DNA of 64,000 nucleotides from Deltaproteobacteria bacterium. Its GTDB lineage: Bacteria > Desulfobacterota > DSM-4660 > Desulfatiglandales > Desulfatiglandaceae. The translations under genes and the position numbers were made by a program. The notes beneath the pieces were generated by a model. The model saw nothing but the letters and a program-made list of their open reading frames with translations, made no database searches and was not told the DNA's origin. Below are positions 54,171-63,998 of this stretch, piece by piece (the stretch's first letter is position 1; every line of letters starts with the position of its first letter). The stretch spans positions 1-64,000 of the forward strand of contig JAFDIV010000012.1 in assembly GCA_019307815.1 (NCBI GenBank), given 5' to 3'.

Positions 54171-54246
54171 TGGAGCGGGCAACGGGGCTCGAACCCGCGA
54201 CACCAAGCTTGGGAAGCTTGTACTCTACCAACTGAGCTATGCCCGC
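54171..54246 (-). tRNA. tRNA-Gly (CCC anticodon) with encoded CCA
   Basis: The 76-base cloverleaf reads from 54246. The acceptor GCGGGCA pairs with TGCCCGC before T-CCA. The D arm is GCTC...GAGT. The anticodon arm is CAAGC-TTCCCAA-GCTTG with anticodon CCC (reads GGG). The T arm contains GTTCGAG. The 3' CCA is encoded. Confidence 0.95.
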
Positions 54247-54292
54247 CCTCGTGAGCCTGCCCTATCCCATGGGGCAGCACCGTTATTTATAT

Positions 54293-54321
54293 AATTTACG
54301 TCTTTTTGGCCCTGGCGTCAA
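54293..54321 (-). promoter_or_regulatory. Promoter candidate for tRNA-Gly
   Basis: On the minus strand TTGACG (54321-54316) is followed after 17 bases by TAAATT (54298-54293), placing the start about 40 bases before the tRNA. Confidence 0.55.
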
Positions 54322-54344
54322 GAGGCTAATTTTCCTCAAATCCC

Positions 54345-54373
54345 TTGACACATTAATAATATAAAACTAAAAT
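54345..54373 (+). promoter_or_regulatory. Promoter candidate for the CorC-like gene
   Basis: TTGACA at 54345-54350 is followed by 17 bases and TAAAAT at 54368-54373. Its -35 lies in CCCTTGACA, which is mirrored by TGTCAAGGG at 54384-54392, leaving a near-palindromic arrangement over this AT-rich stretch. Confidence 0.65.
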
Positions 54374-54476
54374 TATTTTAGGTTGTCAAGGGAAACATAG
54401 ACCTTCCAGCAGAGATCCATTGGCAAAGAACTGCGCAGTTTAACCCAAACTACTTGAACGGAGTAATTGAACATCA

Positions 54477-55355
54477 TTGGACGATAGCTCTGAACAAGGC
54501 CTTCTGCGTTTTATAAAATCTATCCTCAGAAAAAAGACACACCTGAGTAACAGCAACGACCTCGCCGAAGAAATCCATGATCTGATGGATAAGGGCCAGG
54601 CCAAGGGCCTTATTAGTGGCGAGGAAACCAGTATGGTTTATGCGGTCTTGGCCCTGAAGGATACCAAGGCCCACTCTGTTATGGTACCCCGCACTGAAAT
54701 CTCATCAGCCTCCCTTGACACTTCTCTTGGTGAGCTTATCAAGTTGGTAAATGCCTGCGGGCACACACGAATCCCTATCCATAAGGAAAGCATAGATAAA
54801 ATTGTTGGAATCCTCCATGCCAAGGACCTCCTAAAACTTTGGGGAGAAGACCCCGAGTCTAAACTTCCTTTCGAGGTCTTGAGAGCCCCCTATTTTGTCC
54901 CAGAAACCCAGAACATCAGTGAGATCTTGAAAAACCTGAAGGAAAAAAAGACCCACCTTGCCATAGTAACAGATGAGTATGGGGGTACTGCTGGTATCAT
55001 CACTATTGAAGACATATTAGAAGAGATTGTGGGCGAGATACTGGACGAACATGACCCGGAGCCCCCCCTTCTAGCCCAGATTAATGAAACTACCTATCTG
55101 GTAGATGCCAAATTGGAGATTGAGAAGCTTGAAGAGGCCTTGGAAATTCAGCTACCAAAGGGGGATTACGAATCCGTGGGGGGCTTCATCATCAATCTTC
55201 TTGGAAGGTTGCCCCAGGTCAATGAAAAAATCGCCTATAATGAACTGGAAATTACCATCCAGCAAGCCGATCAAAGAAAGATAGACAAGGTGCTCATTAG
55301 GCGTATTTCCTCGTCCTCCCAATCCCCTGATACCAGTGCATATCCCGCTACTTGA
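54477..55355 (+). CDS. CorC/HlyC-type CBS-domain protein
   Basis: This 292-residue cytoplasmic protein has a tandem CBS module. [12 protein letters not shown] and [24 protein letters not shown] form the first part; [29 protein letters not shown] forms the second. A C-terminal CorC_HlyC transporter-associated domain ([28 protein letters not shown]) follows. It lacks the N-terminal DUF21 membrane domain, as in E. coli CorC, which is linked to Mg and Co handling. TTG at 54477 is the only reasonable start. It diverges from the tRNA-Gly unit. Confidence 0.85.
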   Translation: MDDSSEQGLLRFIKSILRKKTHLSNSNDLAEEIHDLMDKGQAKGLISGEETSMVYAVLALKDTKAHSVMVPRTEISSASLDTSLGELIKLVNACGHTRIPIHKESIDKIVGILHAKDLLKLWGEDPESKLPFEVLRAPYFVPETQNISEILKNLKEKKTHLAIVTDEYGGTAGIITIEDILEEIVGEILDEHDPEPPLLAQINETTYLVDAKLEIEKLEEALEIQLPKGDYESVGGFIINLLGRLPQVNEKIAYNELEITIQQADQRKIDKVLIRRISSSSQSPDTSAYPAT

Positions 55356-55372
55356 CTCTGTCCTGTAAAAGC

Positions 55373-55463
55373 AAACCGGGGACCCGCCAGGAGGGTGGGG
55401 GCTGAGCGAGCCCGAGAGGGCGAGCAAAGAAACCGGGGACCCGCCAGGAGGGTGGGGACTGAG
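55373..55463. repeat. Two 34-bp direct repeats between corC-like gene and lnt
   Basis: Copies at 55373-55406 and 55430-55463 differ by one base (G or A before CTGAG). Each starts AAACCGGGGACCCGCCAGG and ends in CTGAG. The 23-base spacer contains CGAG repeats. They are GC-rich in an otherwise mixed region and sit directly before the lnt ribosome site. Confidence 0.85.
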
Positions 55464-55484
55464 ACAGGGAGATAAAGATAGTAA

Positions 55485-57041
55485 ATGAAAAACTCGGCTC
55501 AATTAAAGGCATTGGACTATGTAGTAGCCTTGTTGTCAGGGCTGGCACTTGCGGCATCCCTGCCTCCCTCACCCTTTGATTGGCTTGCATGGTTCTCTCT
55601 CGCCCCCCTTTTTCGGCTCCTGGAAAACAAGACCATAGGCCCAGCCTTTCGATTGGGCTGGATCTGGGGTGTAGCCCATTTCCTGGCCCTGATTTATTGG
55701 ATTGTTGTAGCGCTTGGGCATTATGGAAACCTCTCCGCCATCACAAGTCTCGTTCCCTTGGCCTTACTGGTTTTCTATCTTGCACTCTATCCTGCTTTGT
55801 TTTGCTGTATGGCGGTTCTGTTCCGCAACACAACCCTTTCCTTTGTTTGGATCAGTTTGGCTTGGGTCGCCTTGGAATATGGCAGGGCCAGAGTCCTGAC
55901 AGGTTTCCCCTGGTGTTTGGCGGGCTATTCCCAATATGGACACCACTTGCTCATTCAAGTGGCCAAACTTACGGGAGTATACGGCATATCCTTTATCATC
56001 GTTCTCGTAAATTGGCTCTGTTACAGGGTGCTGTTGGCCAGCCGAAGGGCCTCTTCACAAGACCTCAGTATTGCCATCGCTCTCACAGGCCTATGCATTG
56101 CGGGGACCCTATTGTACGGATATCATTGTTTGAATAACCAGCCTTTCCACAACTCACGCTCCTTGAAGGATGTCACTGTGGCCATTGTACAGCCCGGTAT
56201 CGATCAGTCCGTAAAATGGAATCCAAGGTTTCAACGCCAGACTATGGAGTTGTATGAACACCTTAGCCGCAAGGCCGCAAAGTCGCATCCTGACCTCCTA
56301 GTGTGGCCTGAGACAGCAACCCCTTTCTTTTTTCAAGACAACAAAATCTTAGCAGCAAAAGTCACGTCCCTCACAAAGGAGTTTCAAACCCCCCTTCTTT
56401 TTGGGAGTCCTGCCTACAAGAGAACCGTAGATGGTATAAGGTACTTTAATCGGGCATATCTCCTCAGGCCAGATCAAAAGGCACTCCAGCACTATGACAA
56501 GGTTCATCTGGTCCCCTTTGGGGAATATGTACCGCTGCGAAGATTCCTGTTTTTTGTGAACAAACTCGTGCCAGGAGCAGGCGATTTCCAATCTGGGTCC
56601 AGGGTTAATCCCCTCCGCCTTGATGACATCTCTTGTGGTGTACTGATTTGCTTTGAGGCCATCTTCCCCGAACTTGCCAGGGTCCAGATGCAAAAGGGAG
56701 CAAATATGCTCGTCAACCTCACCAACGATGCCTGGTTTGGCAAAACAAGCGCCCCTTATCAACACCTGGCCATGGCCGTGTTTCGCGCAGTGGAAAACAG
56801 TGTCCCACTCATCAGGGCAGCCAATACAGGATTTAGCGCCTTTATTGATGCCTCAGGAAGGATTCAAAAGAAAAGTGGACTATTTACCAAAGAGGTACTC
56901 ATAGATACTGTTCAGGTCCCTAGTGCCTTTCATCCTACCCCATATACCCGTTATGGGGATATCTTTGCTAAGGGCTCAATCCTAATTTCTCTTATGGCAT
57001 TGATCCTCTCACTCTTGTTTAGGAGAAGGAATCTAAAATAA
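55485..57041 (+). CDS. lnt: Apolipoprotein N-acyltransferase
   Basis: Lnt adds the third acyl chain to lipoproteins in the inner membrane. The 518 residues begin with six to seven membrane segments and continue with a nitrilase-type domain. The catalytic Glu lies in LLVWPETATP, the Lys in HYDKVHLVPFGEYVP, and the Cys in SCGVLICFEAIFPEL. NLTNDAWFGKTSAPYQHL is also typical. The C-terminus ends in another membrane segment. The start follows a GGGAG site. It pairs with prfB downstream. Confidence 0.95.
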   Translation: MKNSAQLKALDYVVALLSGLALAASLPPSPFDWLAWFSLAPLFRLLENKTIGPAFRLGWIWGVAHFLALIYWIVVALGHYGNLSAITSLVPLALLVFYLALYPALFCCMAVLFRNTTLSFVWISLAWVALEYGRARVLTGFPWCLAGYSQYGHHLLIQVAKLTGVYGISFIIVLVNWLCYRVLLASRRASSQDLSIAIALTGLCIAGTLLYGYHCLNNQPFHNSRSLKDVTVAIVQPGIDQSVKWNPRFQRQTMELYEHLSRKAAKSHPDLLVWPETATPFFFQDNKILAAKVTSLTKEFQTPLLFGSPAYKRTVDGIRYFNRAYLLRPDQKALQHYDKVHLVPFGEYVPLRRFLFFVNKLVPGAGDFQSGSRVNPLRLDDISCGVLICFEAIFPELARVQMQKGANMLVNLTNDAWFGKTSAPYQHLAMAVFRAVENSVPLIRAANTGFSAFIDASGRIQKKSGLFTKEVLIDTVQVPSAFHPTPYTRYGDIFAKGSILISLMALILSLLFRRRNLK

Positions 57042-57198
57042 GGGATTGTCTTTATGCTTACTTTAGTCTATTTTTAATAGTAGGAGTTACTTTTGTTCTT
57101 ATTCAATGTATCCGATTAGATAAGGAAACGTATTTCTGAAGCGACAGACGACAAAGGGCCTAGGGTACATAGGGTAATGCATATAGGAGGTAATAAGC

Positions 57199-58351
57199 AT
57201 GATTTATGAAGAAATGGTGGAGAGAATAGACCGGCTGATTGGTCAACTTGAATCCCTGCGAGGGCATCTTTGACATTGACGGCCTGAAAACAGAACTTGC
57301 CAAGATAGAAAAGGTCATGGCAGAACCCTCCTTTTGGCAGAAGGACCAAGAGGAAACCTCGCGAATCAGTCAAAAACGCGCCACACTTCAGGAAAAAATT
57401 GAAGGCTGGGAAAAATACAAGTCCCAAGTGGAAGAGGCGAAGATCCTCGCTGATATGGCCTGGGAAGAGAACGACGAGGAAACGCTAAGGGAGGTCTACA
57501 AGGAAGTTCAAAGGCTGGAAAAAGAAATCAATATCCTAGAAACCCAGTCTCTTCTGGGGGAGCCAGATGACCATCGCAATGCCATTGTGGCCATAAATGC
57601 GGGCGCAGGAGGGACCGAGGCCCAGGACTGGGTGGAGATGCTTTTTCGTATGTACACCCGGTGGGCAGAAGACAAGGGCATGAAGACTAGCGTTATCGAC
57701 TTTCTGGCAGGCGAGGAAGCCGGTATTAAGAATGTGACGTTTACTGTATCAGGTCCTTATGCCTATGGTCTGTTGAAATCAGAGCATGGCATTCACCGGA
57801 TGGTTCGCATTTCTCCCTTTGATGCAACAGGGAGAAGACATACATCCTTTGCCTCTGTATCCGTACTTCCCGAAGTTGATACGGACATAAAGATTGAAAT
57901 AGACGAAAAGGATCTCCGTATTGACACCTTTCGGGCCAGTGGCCCCGGTGGCCAACATGTAAATAAGACCAGCTCTGCAGTACGTATCACGCATCTTCCC
58001 ACCGGAATCGTGGTACAATGTCAAAATGAAAAGTCCCAACACCGGAACAAGGACCTGGCCATGAAGGTCCTAAAGGCAAAGCTTTATGAGTTGGAGAAGA
58101 AAAAATTAGAGGCAAAGAAACAGGAAATGCATCAATCCCAGAAAGAAATAGCATGGGGAAGTCAAATCCGCTCCTATGTGTTCAATCCCTACAGGCTTGT
58201 CAAAGACCACCGGACAGGTGTGGAAATCGGAGACCTTGAAAGGGTTATGGACGGAGATATTGATCCGTTTATAGATGCCTACTTGAGGATGAAGACCCGG
58301 CAATCATCCGACGAAAAGGCAACTGAAACCGCTCAAGCGGCAAGGGCCTAA
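57199..58351 (+). CDS. prfB: Peptide chain release factor 2 with programmed +1 frameshift
   Basis: RF2 releases peptides at UGA and UAA. Translation starts at 57199 (AGGAGG upstream). It reads MIYEEMVERIDRLIG to the in-frame TGA at 57271-57273 in the slippery context GGGCATCTTTGAC. A +1 shift after CTT continues with GAC at 57272, giving DIDGLKTELAKI. The C-terminal frame has the SPF region RISPFDATGRRHTSF and the GGQ in ASGPGGQHVNKTSSAVR. Total length is about 383 residues, slightly long through a C-terminal tail (KTRQSSDEKATETAQ). The frameshift site senses RF2 shortage. Confidence 0.95.
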
Positions 58352-58358
58352 AAAAGGC

Positions 58359-60119
58359 CTACCCGCCTTGATAAACCAAATTGATACTGTCTATATACCG
58401 TTTAATGCCCTTACAAATTCCTTCTGCGAGCCGGTCTTCATAGACTGTATTAAGAAGCCTTCTTCTTTCAGTAGGATTAGTTAGAAATCCTGTTTCGATT
58501 AACACAGAAGGCATCTGAGCCCCAATGAGAACATAGAAAGGTGCCTGTTTCACTCCCAAGCTCCGTATGTGGCGATATCTCTTTTTGAGTTCTGAGACCA
58601 TACCCTTTTGAATCTCATAAGCCAGCCGGCTGGATTCGTGGATCTTGGTATTCAGTAGCAGATCATTTAAAATGGCCTGAAGGTCACTGATGTTTTTCTG
58701 GGTGGTAGCATTCTCCCTCGCAGCCACGAGTACAGCGCGTTCATCAGTAGCCATATTTAGATAATAGGTCTCAATACCAGAGACCCAGCGCTTTCTGTGT
58801 GCATTGACATGGAGGGAGATAAAGAGATCGGCCTTATTTATATTTGCAATGGCAGTCCTTCTTTCAAGAGGCAGAAAGATGTCTTTTGTCCTTGTAAGGA
58901 TTACTTCACAGCCCAACCTTTTCCTTATCTTCTTGGCCAGGATCTTGGCCAGTCTCAAAACAATATCCTTTTCCTTGATCCCTCTGCCTAGGTAGCAACC
59001 CGGGTCCTTGCCTCCATGGCCTGGGTCAATAACAATTCGGTTCACATTCAGGCCGAGCTGCCTCGCAAGTGTCACTGCCTTGTCAGGGGCCTTGGCCTTT
59101 CTGATCCCTTTTCTGACCCGTCTCTTTGTTGTGAGTTTGGGCGAAGTAAGGATTTTTTCTTCTTTAGCTGGGGAGCGTTTTACATCCACCACGATGCGGA
59201 ACGGGTCATAGAGATGGAAGACCTTGTAACCCCCAATGCTTTCCAGGTCCAAAACCACACGCACTATCCGGTCTTGGTACTGTGCTGCCCTTGCCCGGTG
59301 AAGGAGGCCGTCTTTTATGGGAATCTGGCTGTCAATGTCTGAGCTGACCCGCGCGCCCTTAAGATCAATGTATATCCTCTTTGGCTTTTTGGATCGGGGA
59401 TCTTGACGGAGTAAGTGGTGTTCATACTTCACTGGTCGGTCCAAATCAATGACCACCCTTGTGTAGTTGGGCGTTGACCAGTGGCGTATATCCTTTACGT
59501 TCCCTAGGACCTTGGATGCCCCTTCCTTTGCCCCGCTCGTTTCCCTTATAACATCCTTTTTCCTCAGCTTGACGGCCAGGCGATCCAGCATCTTTCTGGC
59601 CTTAGGACGGCAGTCACCCGAGGGGAACTTAATATCCACTTTAAGAAATTCCACATAGGCCTTGGCCGGGTCTTTCTTATACTTGTAGTAGATCTCGCCA
59701 ATGCGATATTGGGCGTCATCTGCTACGCTATGGTGGGCGTATTTTTCCACCACGCGTTGATATAAGGACAACGCATGCTCCAGATCCCTTTCCAGGCCCG
59801 AGAACTTGTAGAGGGAAGTATATAGGCGACCTGCTCGGTAAAGGGCAATGGGGGCCTCTTTTGAATCGGGATAAGAGCTGGCTATGCGCTCGTACCGCCT
59901 TATACAGTTCAACCAATAATGGCGGTATTTCTTACGTTTTGAAGAACGAAGCAATAGGGTACGGCAACGATCCGCCTTTTTTAGATAAAGGGCAGCATTC
60001 TTTTGGCTCTTGTTGATCGCAAGGCCACTCTTTAGGGGGCAAAACCATACAATGAAGATCAGGGCAATAAGCCCATAGATGAAATGCCTTGTTGTACCTT
60101 GGCAGCCGTACTCTCTCAT
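58359..60119 (-). CDS. N-acetylmuramoyl-L-alanine amidase (Amidase_3) with TPR and AMIN domains
   Basis: This 586-residue protein has an N-terminal membrane segment (LIALIFIVWFCPL). TPR-like helices (APIALYRAGRLYTSLYKF, SVADDAQYRIGEIYYKY) occupy the first third. An AMIN-like beta domain (RVVIDLDRPVKYEHH) precedes a zinc amidase at the C-terminus: VIDPGHGGKDPG, IKEKDIVLRLAK, ISLHVNAH, SVLIETGFLTNPTER. It cleaves the peptide off peptidoglycan during cell separation. It converges on prfB with a 7-base gap and lies 6 bases after mutS. Confidence 0.93.
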   Translation of the reverse strand: MREYGCQGTTRHFIYGLIALIFIVWFCPLKSGLAINKSQKNAALYLKKADRCRTLLLRSSKRKKYRHYWLNCIRRYERIASSYPDSKEAPIALYRAGRLYTSLYKFSGLERDLEHALSLYQRVVEKYAHHSVADDAQYRIGEIYYKYKKDPAKAYVEFLKVDIKFPSGDCRPKARKMLDRLAVKLRKKDVIRETSGAKEGASKVLGNVKDIRHWSTPNYTRVVIDLDRPVKYEHHLLRQDPRSKKPKRIYIDLKGARVSSDIDSQIPIKDGLLHRARAAQYQDRIVRVVLDLESIGGYKVFHLYDPFRIVVDVKRSPAKEEKILTSPKLTTKRRVRKGIRKAKAPDKAVTLARQLGLNVNRIVIDPGHGGKDPGCYLGRGIKEKDIVLRLAKILAKKIRKRLGCEVILTRTKDIFLPLERRTAIANINKADLFISLHVNAHRKRWVSGIETYYLNMATDERAVLVAARENATTQKNISDLQAILNDLLLNTKIHESSRLAYEIQKGMVSELKKRYRHIRSLGVKQAPFYVLIGAQMPSVLIETGFLTNPTERRRLLNTVYEDRLAEGICKGIKRYIDSINLVYQGG

Positions 60120-60125
60120 TCTATC

Positions 60126-62735
60126 TCAGGTTCCCTGTTCATCAACGAACTTTTTCATCTTGTCCAATTCCACCAGTGCTTCCAAGGGTGTCATTCTGGA
60201 AATGTTCAGCTCTTTTATCCATCTAGCCAAACGATTATCATGTATGCCAAATAGGTTCAGTTGCACCGCTTGTGTTGAACCAGGAAGCTTGGAACGGGCT
60301 ATTTTAGGCCTTCCTGCCTCGTCCATGTCTTGGCCTTCCAGGTTTTCCAAAATCTCTCCGGCCCGCTGGATCACAGCCTCTGGTATTCCAGCCAGGCGTG
60401 CCACTTCAATACCATAACTCCGACTGGTACCGCCAGGGACCAGTTTCCTCAAAAAGATGATCTTGTCTTGCCATTTCTTCACTGCCACATTGAAATTCTT
60501 TACCCTCTCCTTGGTGGTCACCAGTTCGGTTAATTCATGGTAGTGTGTGGCAAACAGTGTTCTAACCCCTACCCCTTCCAGATCATGTAAGGCCTCAGCA
60601 ACAGCCCAGGCAATACTGAGCCCGTCGTAGGTACTGGTACCCCTACCTATTTCGTCCAGGATGACAAGGCTTCTGGGGGTGGCGTTGCGGAGGATAGAGG
60701 CAGTTTCATTCATTTCCACCATAAATGTGCTCCGACCCTTTGCCAGGTCATCAGAGGCCCCCACTCGACTGAATATCCTATCCACAAGGCCTATTCGTGC
60801 CTTGGCCGCTGGTACAAAGCTGCCAATCTGGGCCATTAACACAATAAGGGCCACCTGGCGCAGTATGGTGGATTTTCCCGCCATATTGGGACCCGTAATA
60901 ATGAGCATCTCCTGCTCCTTGTCATCCAGCAGGATGTCATTTGGCACGAAATTCTCTTCTTTCAGCGCCTGCTCGATGACAGGATGTCTTCCCTCTTTGA
61001 TTTCAATCTCTCTACTCTCATCTATATCAGGACACGTGTAACCATAAAGCTCAGCCACTTCAGCCAAGGCAGCCAGGACATCCACTTGAGCTATTAAGGC
61101 CGCTGTTTCTTTGATCCGCCTGTTTTCCGCAGCAATCCTCCTCCTGATGCGCTCAAATAATTCCTGTTCAAGCGCCACCCGCCTTTCCTCTGCGCTCAGG
61201 ATCTGATCTTCCATATTCTTCAGGTCTTCGGTGATAAATCGCTCGCCATTGACCAGTGTCTGCTTCCTGATATAGTGGGTAGGCACTGCTTTCAGATTCG
61301 CCTTTGAGACCTCTATATAATATCCAAAGACCTTATTGTAGCCCACCTTTAGGTTCTGTATGCCGGTCCGTGCTTGCTCCTCCCTTACAAATTGTGCAAT
61401 CCAGTCTTTGCCTCCTCGGGTCAGTTGGATCAACTTGTCCAGTTCTTCATCATAGCCCTCCCTTATCACCCCTCCTTCCTTGAGTGTGACTGGGGCATCA
61501 TCCCGAATACCCTCCTTAATCCACCTGTAAACATCATCCAAGGTGTCCAATGCCTCGGCAATATCACAAAGGAGTGAGCTGGCAGAGCCCTTGAGATGGG
61601 CCTTGATAGAGGGAAGATGCTCTATGGAATTTCGCAGTGCAATCAGGTCCCTGGGTGTGGCCCTGCCAAGGGCCACCCGCCCATTGAGCCGCTCTAAATC
61701 GTAGATCTGGTCCAGATCCTTTCGAACCCCCTCTCTCAAGAGAAGGTCCTCCTTGAAATCCGATACCGCAGCGAGCCGTCCCCTTATGGTTTTAAGGTTT
61801 ACAAGGGGATAGGCAATCCATTTTTTGAGTAGGCGACTGCCCATGGGCGTAAGCGTTCTATCCAGAATATGAAAGAGCGTTCCTTCCTCGGAGCGCCTCC
61901 TGATGGTCCTAAAAAGCTCCAGGTTCGTGGAGGTAGCCTGGTCCAGAAACATATACTCACCAGGCCGGTAAGGCACCACTTCCCTTATGTGCTCTGGATT
62001 TGTTTTTTGTGTCTTTTGCAAATAAGATACAATGGCGCCTGCGGCCACCACACCGGCTTTCATTTCTTCAATACCGAAGGACGCAAGCGACGTGGTCCCC
62101 AATTGATCCTTCAGCACGGCCTCTGCCTTGGCCGGCTTAAAAGAAGATCTGTCAAGGATCTCCAGTCGGAATTCAGATAGCTCTTCCTTGCTCTGGAGCC
62201 CGTCCCTTTCCAGGAGGAGTAATTCTGCAGGATTGATGCGACCCAGCTCATCCACGATCTCCTCCCATTCAGAGACTTCTGTTACCCGAAATTCTCCGGT
62301 GGACAGGTCCATATGGGCCAACCCATAGCAGGAAGACGCCTTAGCCACACTGGCCATGTATAGGTTGTCCTTCTCATTTAGTTCCCTTTCCTCTAACAAG
62401 GAGCCTGGGGTCACAATTCGTACCACATCCCGCTTCACAATCCCTTTGCTCTGCTTGGGGTCTTCGACCTGTTCGCATATGGCTACCTTTTTGCCTTCTG
62501 CCACCAATCTGGCGATATATGATTTGGAGGCATGATGAGGAATGCCACACATGGGGACCTTCTCCCCGTTAAAGGTTCCCCTGGAAGTCAGGGCAATACC
62601 GAGGATCTTGGAAGCAATTCGGGCATCTTCAAAAAACATCTCATAAAAATCACCCATGCGAAAGAAGAGGATCGCATCAGGGTATTCCTGCTTGATCCCA
62701 AGATACTGCCTTAACATGGGTGTTATCTGGGCCAT
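60126..62735 (-). CDS. mutS: DNA mismatch repair protein MutS
   Basis: MutS recognises mismatches. The 869 residues contain the mismatch-wedge FYEMFFEDA and GIPHHASKSYIARLV. The ATPase has Walker A GPNMAGKSTILRQVA, LVILDEIGRGTSTYDG and LFATHYHELTEL. A C-terminal dimer helix is present. MutL is not in the window. The start follows the LapB-like gene by 87 bases. Confidence 0.96.
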   Translation of the reverse strand: MAQITPMLRQYLGIKQEYPDAILFFRMGDFYEMFFEDARIASKILGIALTSRGTFNGEKVPMCGIPHHASKSYIARLVAEGKKVAICEQVEDPKQSKGIVKRDVVRIVTPGSLLEERELNEKDNLYMASVAKASSCYGLAHMDLSTGEFRVTEVSEWEEIVDELGRINPAELLLLERDGLQSKEELSEFRLEILDRSSFKPAKAEAVLKDQLGTTSLASFGIEEMKAGVVAAGAIVSYLQKTQKTNPEHIREVVPYRPGEYMFLDQATSTNLELFRTIRRRSEEGTLFHILDRTLTPMGSRLLKKWIAYPLVNLKTIRGRLAAVSDFKEDLLLREGVRKDLDQIYDLERLNGRVALGRATPRDLIALRNSIEHLPSIKAHLKGSASSLLCDIAEALDTLDDVYRWIKEGIRDDAPVTLKEGGVIREGYDEELDKLIQLTRGGKDWIAQFVREEQARTGIQNLKVGYNKVFGYYIEVSKANLKAVPTHYIRKQTLVNGERFITEDLKNMEDQILSAEERRVALEQELFERIRRRIAAENRRIKETAALIAQVDVLAALAEVAELYGYTCPDIDESREIEIKEGRHPVIEQALKEENFVPNDILLDDKEQEMLIITGPNMAGKSTILRQVALIVLMAQIGSFVPAAKARIGLVDRIFSRVGASDDLAKGRSTFMVEMNETASILRNATPRSLVILDEIGRGTSTYDGLSIAWAVAEALHDLEGVGVRTLFATHYHELTELVTTKERVKNFNVAVKKWQDKIIFLRKLVPGGTSRSYGIEVARLAGIPEAVIQRAGEILENLEGQDMDEAGRPKIARSKLPGSTQAVQLNLFGIHDNRLARWIKELNISRMTPLEALVELDKMKKFVDEQGT

Positions 62736-62822
62736 ACGTTAAACCTTCACCTCAGTGTCTATTTTGGATCCTAGTGGATTTATATTTTTCAGGCTCCCAT
62801 TGGTGCTACGATCTATACTTAA

Positions 62823-63998
62823 TTATATCATTTCACCCAAGGGAGCCATGGAATCCCAGGTCCTGCATTTTGGGCATTGCCAATGTAACTCATTGGCCTC
62901 AAATCCGCATGTCGTGCACTGAAACCTAAGAGAGGGAATGTCCAAATGGGCGATAAGCTCCTCATAGGCCTCCAAGGCCTCCTCCTGCCTGCCAGAGTGG
63001 AGAAGGATCTCTCCTTGAAACTTCCTCGCTTCCCAAAGGTGCGGGGTGCGCTCCAGGGCATTTTGAAGCTCACGTAATGCACCCTCCACATCTCCGTCTG
63101 TAAACAGGAATCGAGAAAGGGCAAGGTGAGTAAAGGCATCTCCATTGACTTGGGCCGATTCCCTCAAAAACTCCTCAACTAACCTGCGATTTTTCATCTT
63201 TGAATAGGTTTCCTCGAGTCGATTATATGCCAAAAAGGTATAACGAGGGGCCACAATGGCAATCCTTTTCCATGCGGAAATGGCCTTCTTATATTCCTGT
63301 TTCATTGCATAAAGATCACCAAGATGTAAATATGCATCCACACATTCCCTATGGGTATTTATGGCCTTCTTAAACCATATCCTGGCCTTTGAAAGGTTGC
63401 CCTCTTTTTGGCTTACCTTTCCCATCTCCACCAAGTGATGTGCCAAGATATGGGCGTGATCACCTTTTTGTAATCTTGCGATCTTCTTGCGTGTCTCATA
63501 GGCCTTTTCCCACTCTCTCAATTCTTCATATATCCTCTCAATCTCTTGTAGTGTCTGCACATCAGATGGGTTTTTCTTGGAAACCTCCAAAAAGGTATGC
63601 AGGGCACGATTCAGCAGTCCCCCCTTCTTGTAATCCAAGCCTAGATCAAACAGGGCCCTTAACCTGATTTCCTTATCGATATTGGGCCTTAAAATAATGC
63701 TTTGGCGAATGCGTATTGCCCTTTCAATGTCACCCTTTGAGCGATAAAGATTCCCCAAGGCCACATAGGTCTCCACTGTTTCGGAATCCATTTGCACGTA
63801 TTTTGTAAGTTCTTCAATCGCATGATCTCGATCATCGGACAAAATATAGTGAATTCCCTTGATAAAGGCCTCGTCACCTTTACCTCGCCTGCTTTTACGG
63901 CCACCAGCCCTCATGCCAGCCCACCATTTGCCCACCCAAAGCCCCAACAGAAAAAGGGCACAAGAGGCGGCAAGCAGCGTATAATATTCACCATTCAA
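62823..63998 (-). CDS. lapB: LapB-like TPR protein with rubredoxin-type zinc tail
   Basis: This 391-residue protein has an N-terminal membrane anchor (LLAASCALFLLGLWVGKWW), a basic stretch, then about seven to nine TPRs from residue 45 (FIKGIHYILSDDRDHAIEEL to EEALEAYEELIAHL). A C-terminal metal site (QCTTCGFEANELHWQCPKCRTWDSM) follows. LapB (YciM) controls LPS synthesis by guiding LpxC to FtsH, and this domain set matches it. Its ATG lies 2 bases from the window edge, so an upstream start cannot be checked. Confidence 0.85.
   Translation of the reverse strand: MNGEYYTLLAASCALFLLGLWVGKWWAGMRAGGRKSRRGKGDEAFIKGIHYILSDDRDHAIEELTKYVQMDSETVETYVALGNLYRSKGDIERAIRIRQSIILRPNIDKEIRLRALFDLGLDYKKGGLLNRALHTFLEVSKKNPSDVQTLQEIERIYEELREWEKAYETRKKIARLQKGDHAHILAHHLVEMGKVSQKEGNLSKARIWFKKAINTHRECVDAYLHLGDLYAMKQEYKKAISAWKRIAIVAPRYTFLAYNRLEETYSKMKNRRLVEEFLRESAQVNGDAFTHLALSRFLFTDGDVEGALRELQNALERTPHLWEARKFQGEILLHSGRQEEALEAYEELIAHLDIPSLRFQCTTCGFEANELHWQCPKCRTWDSMAPLGEMI

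Noticed and set aside
55373..55463. Possible CRISPR array
   Set aside because: Only two copies with one 23-base spacer and no cas genes.
57239..58351. Unshifted prfB start at 57239
   Set aside because: The 57199 start with AGGAGG and the CTTTGAC shift site give the normal RF2 N-terminus.
58345..58359. GGCCT-A5-AGGCC hairpin at the end of prfB as a terminator
   Set aside because: Only 5 bp and no T tract in either direction.
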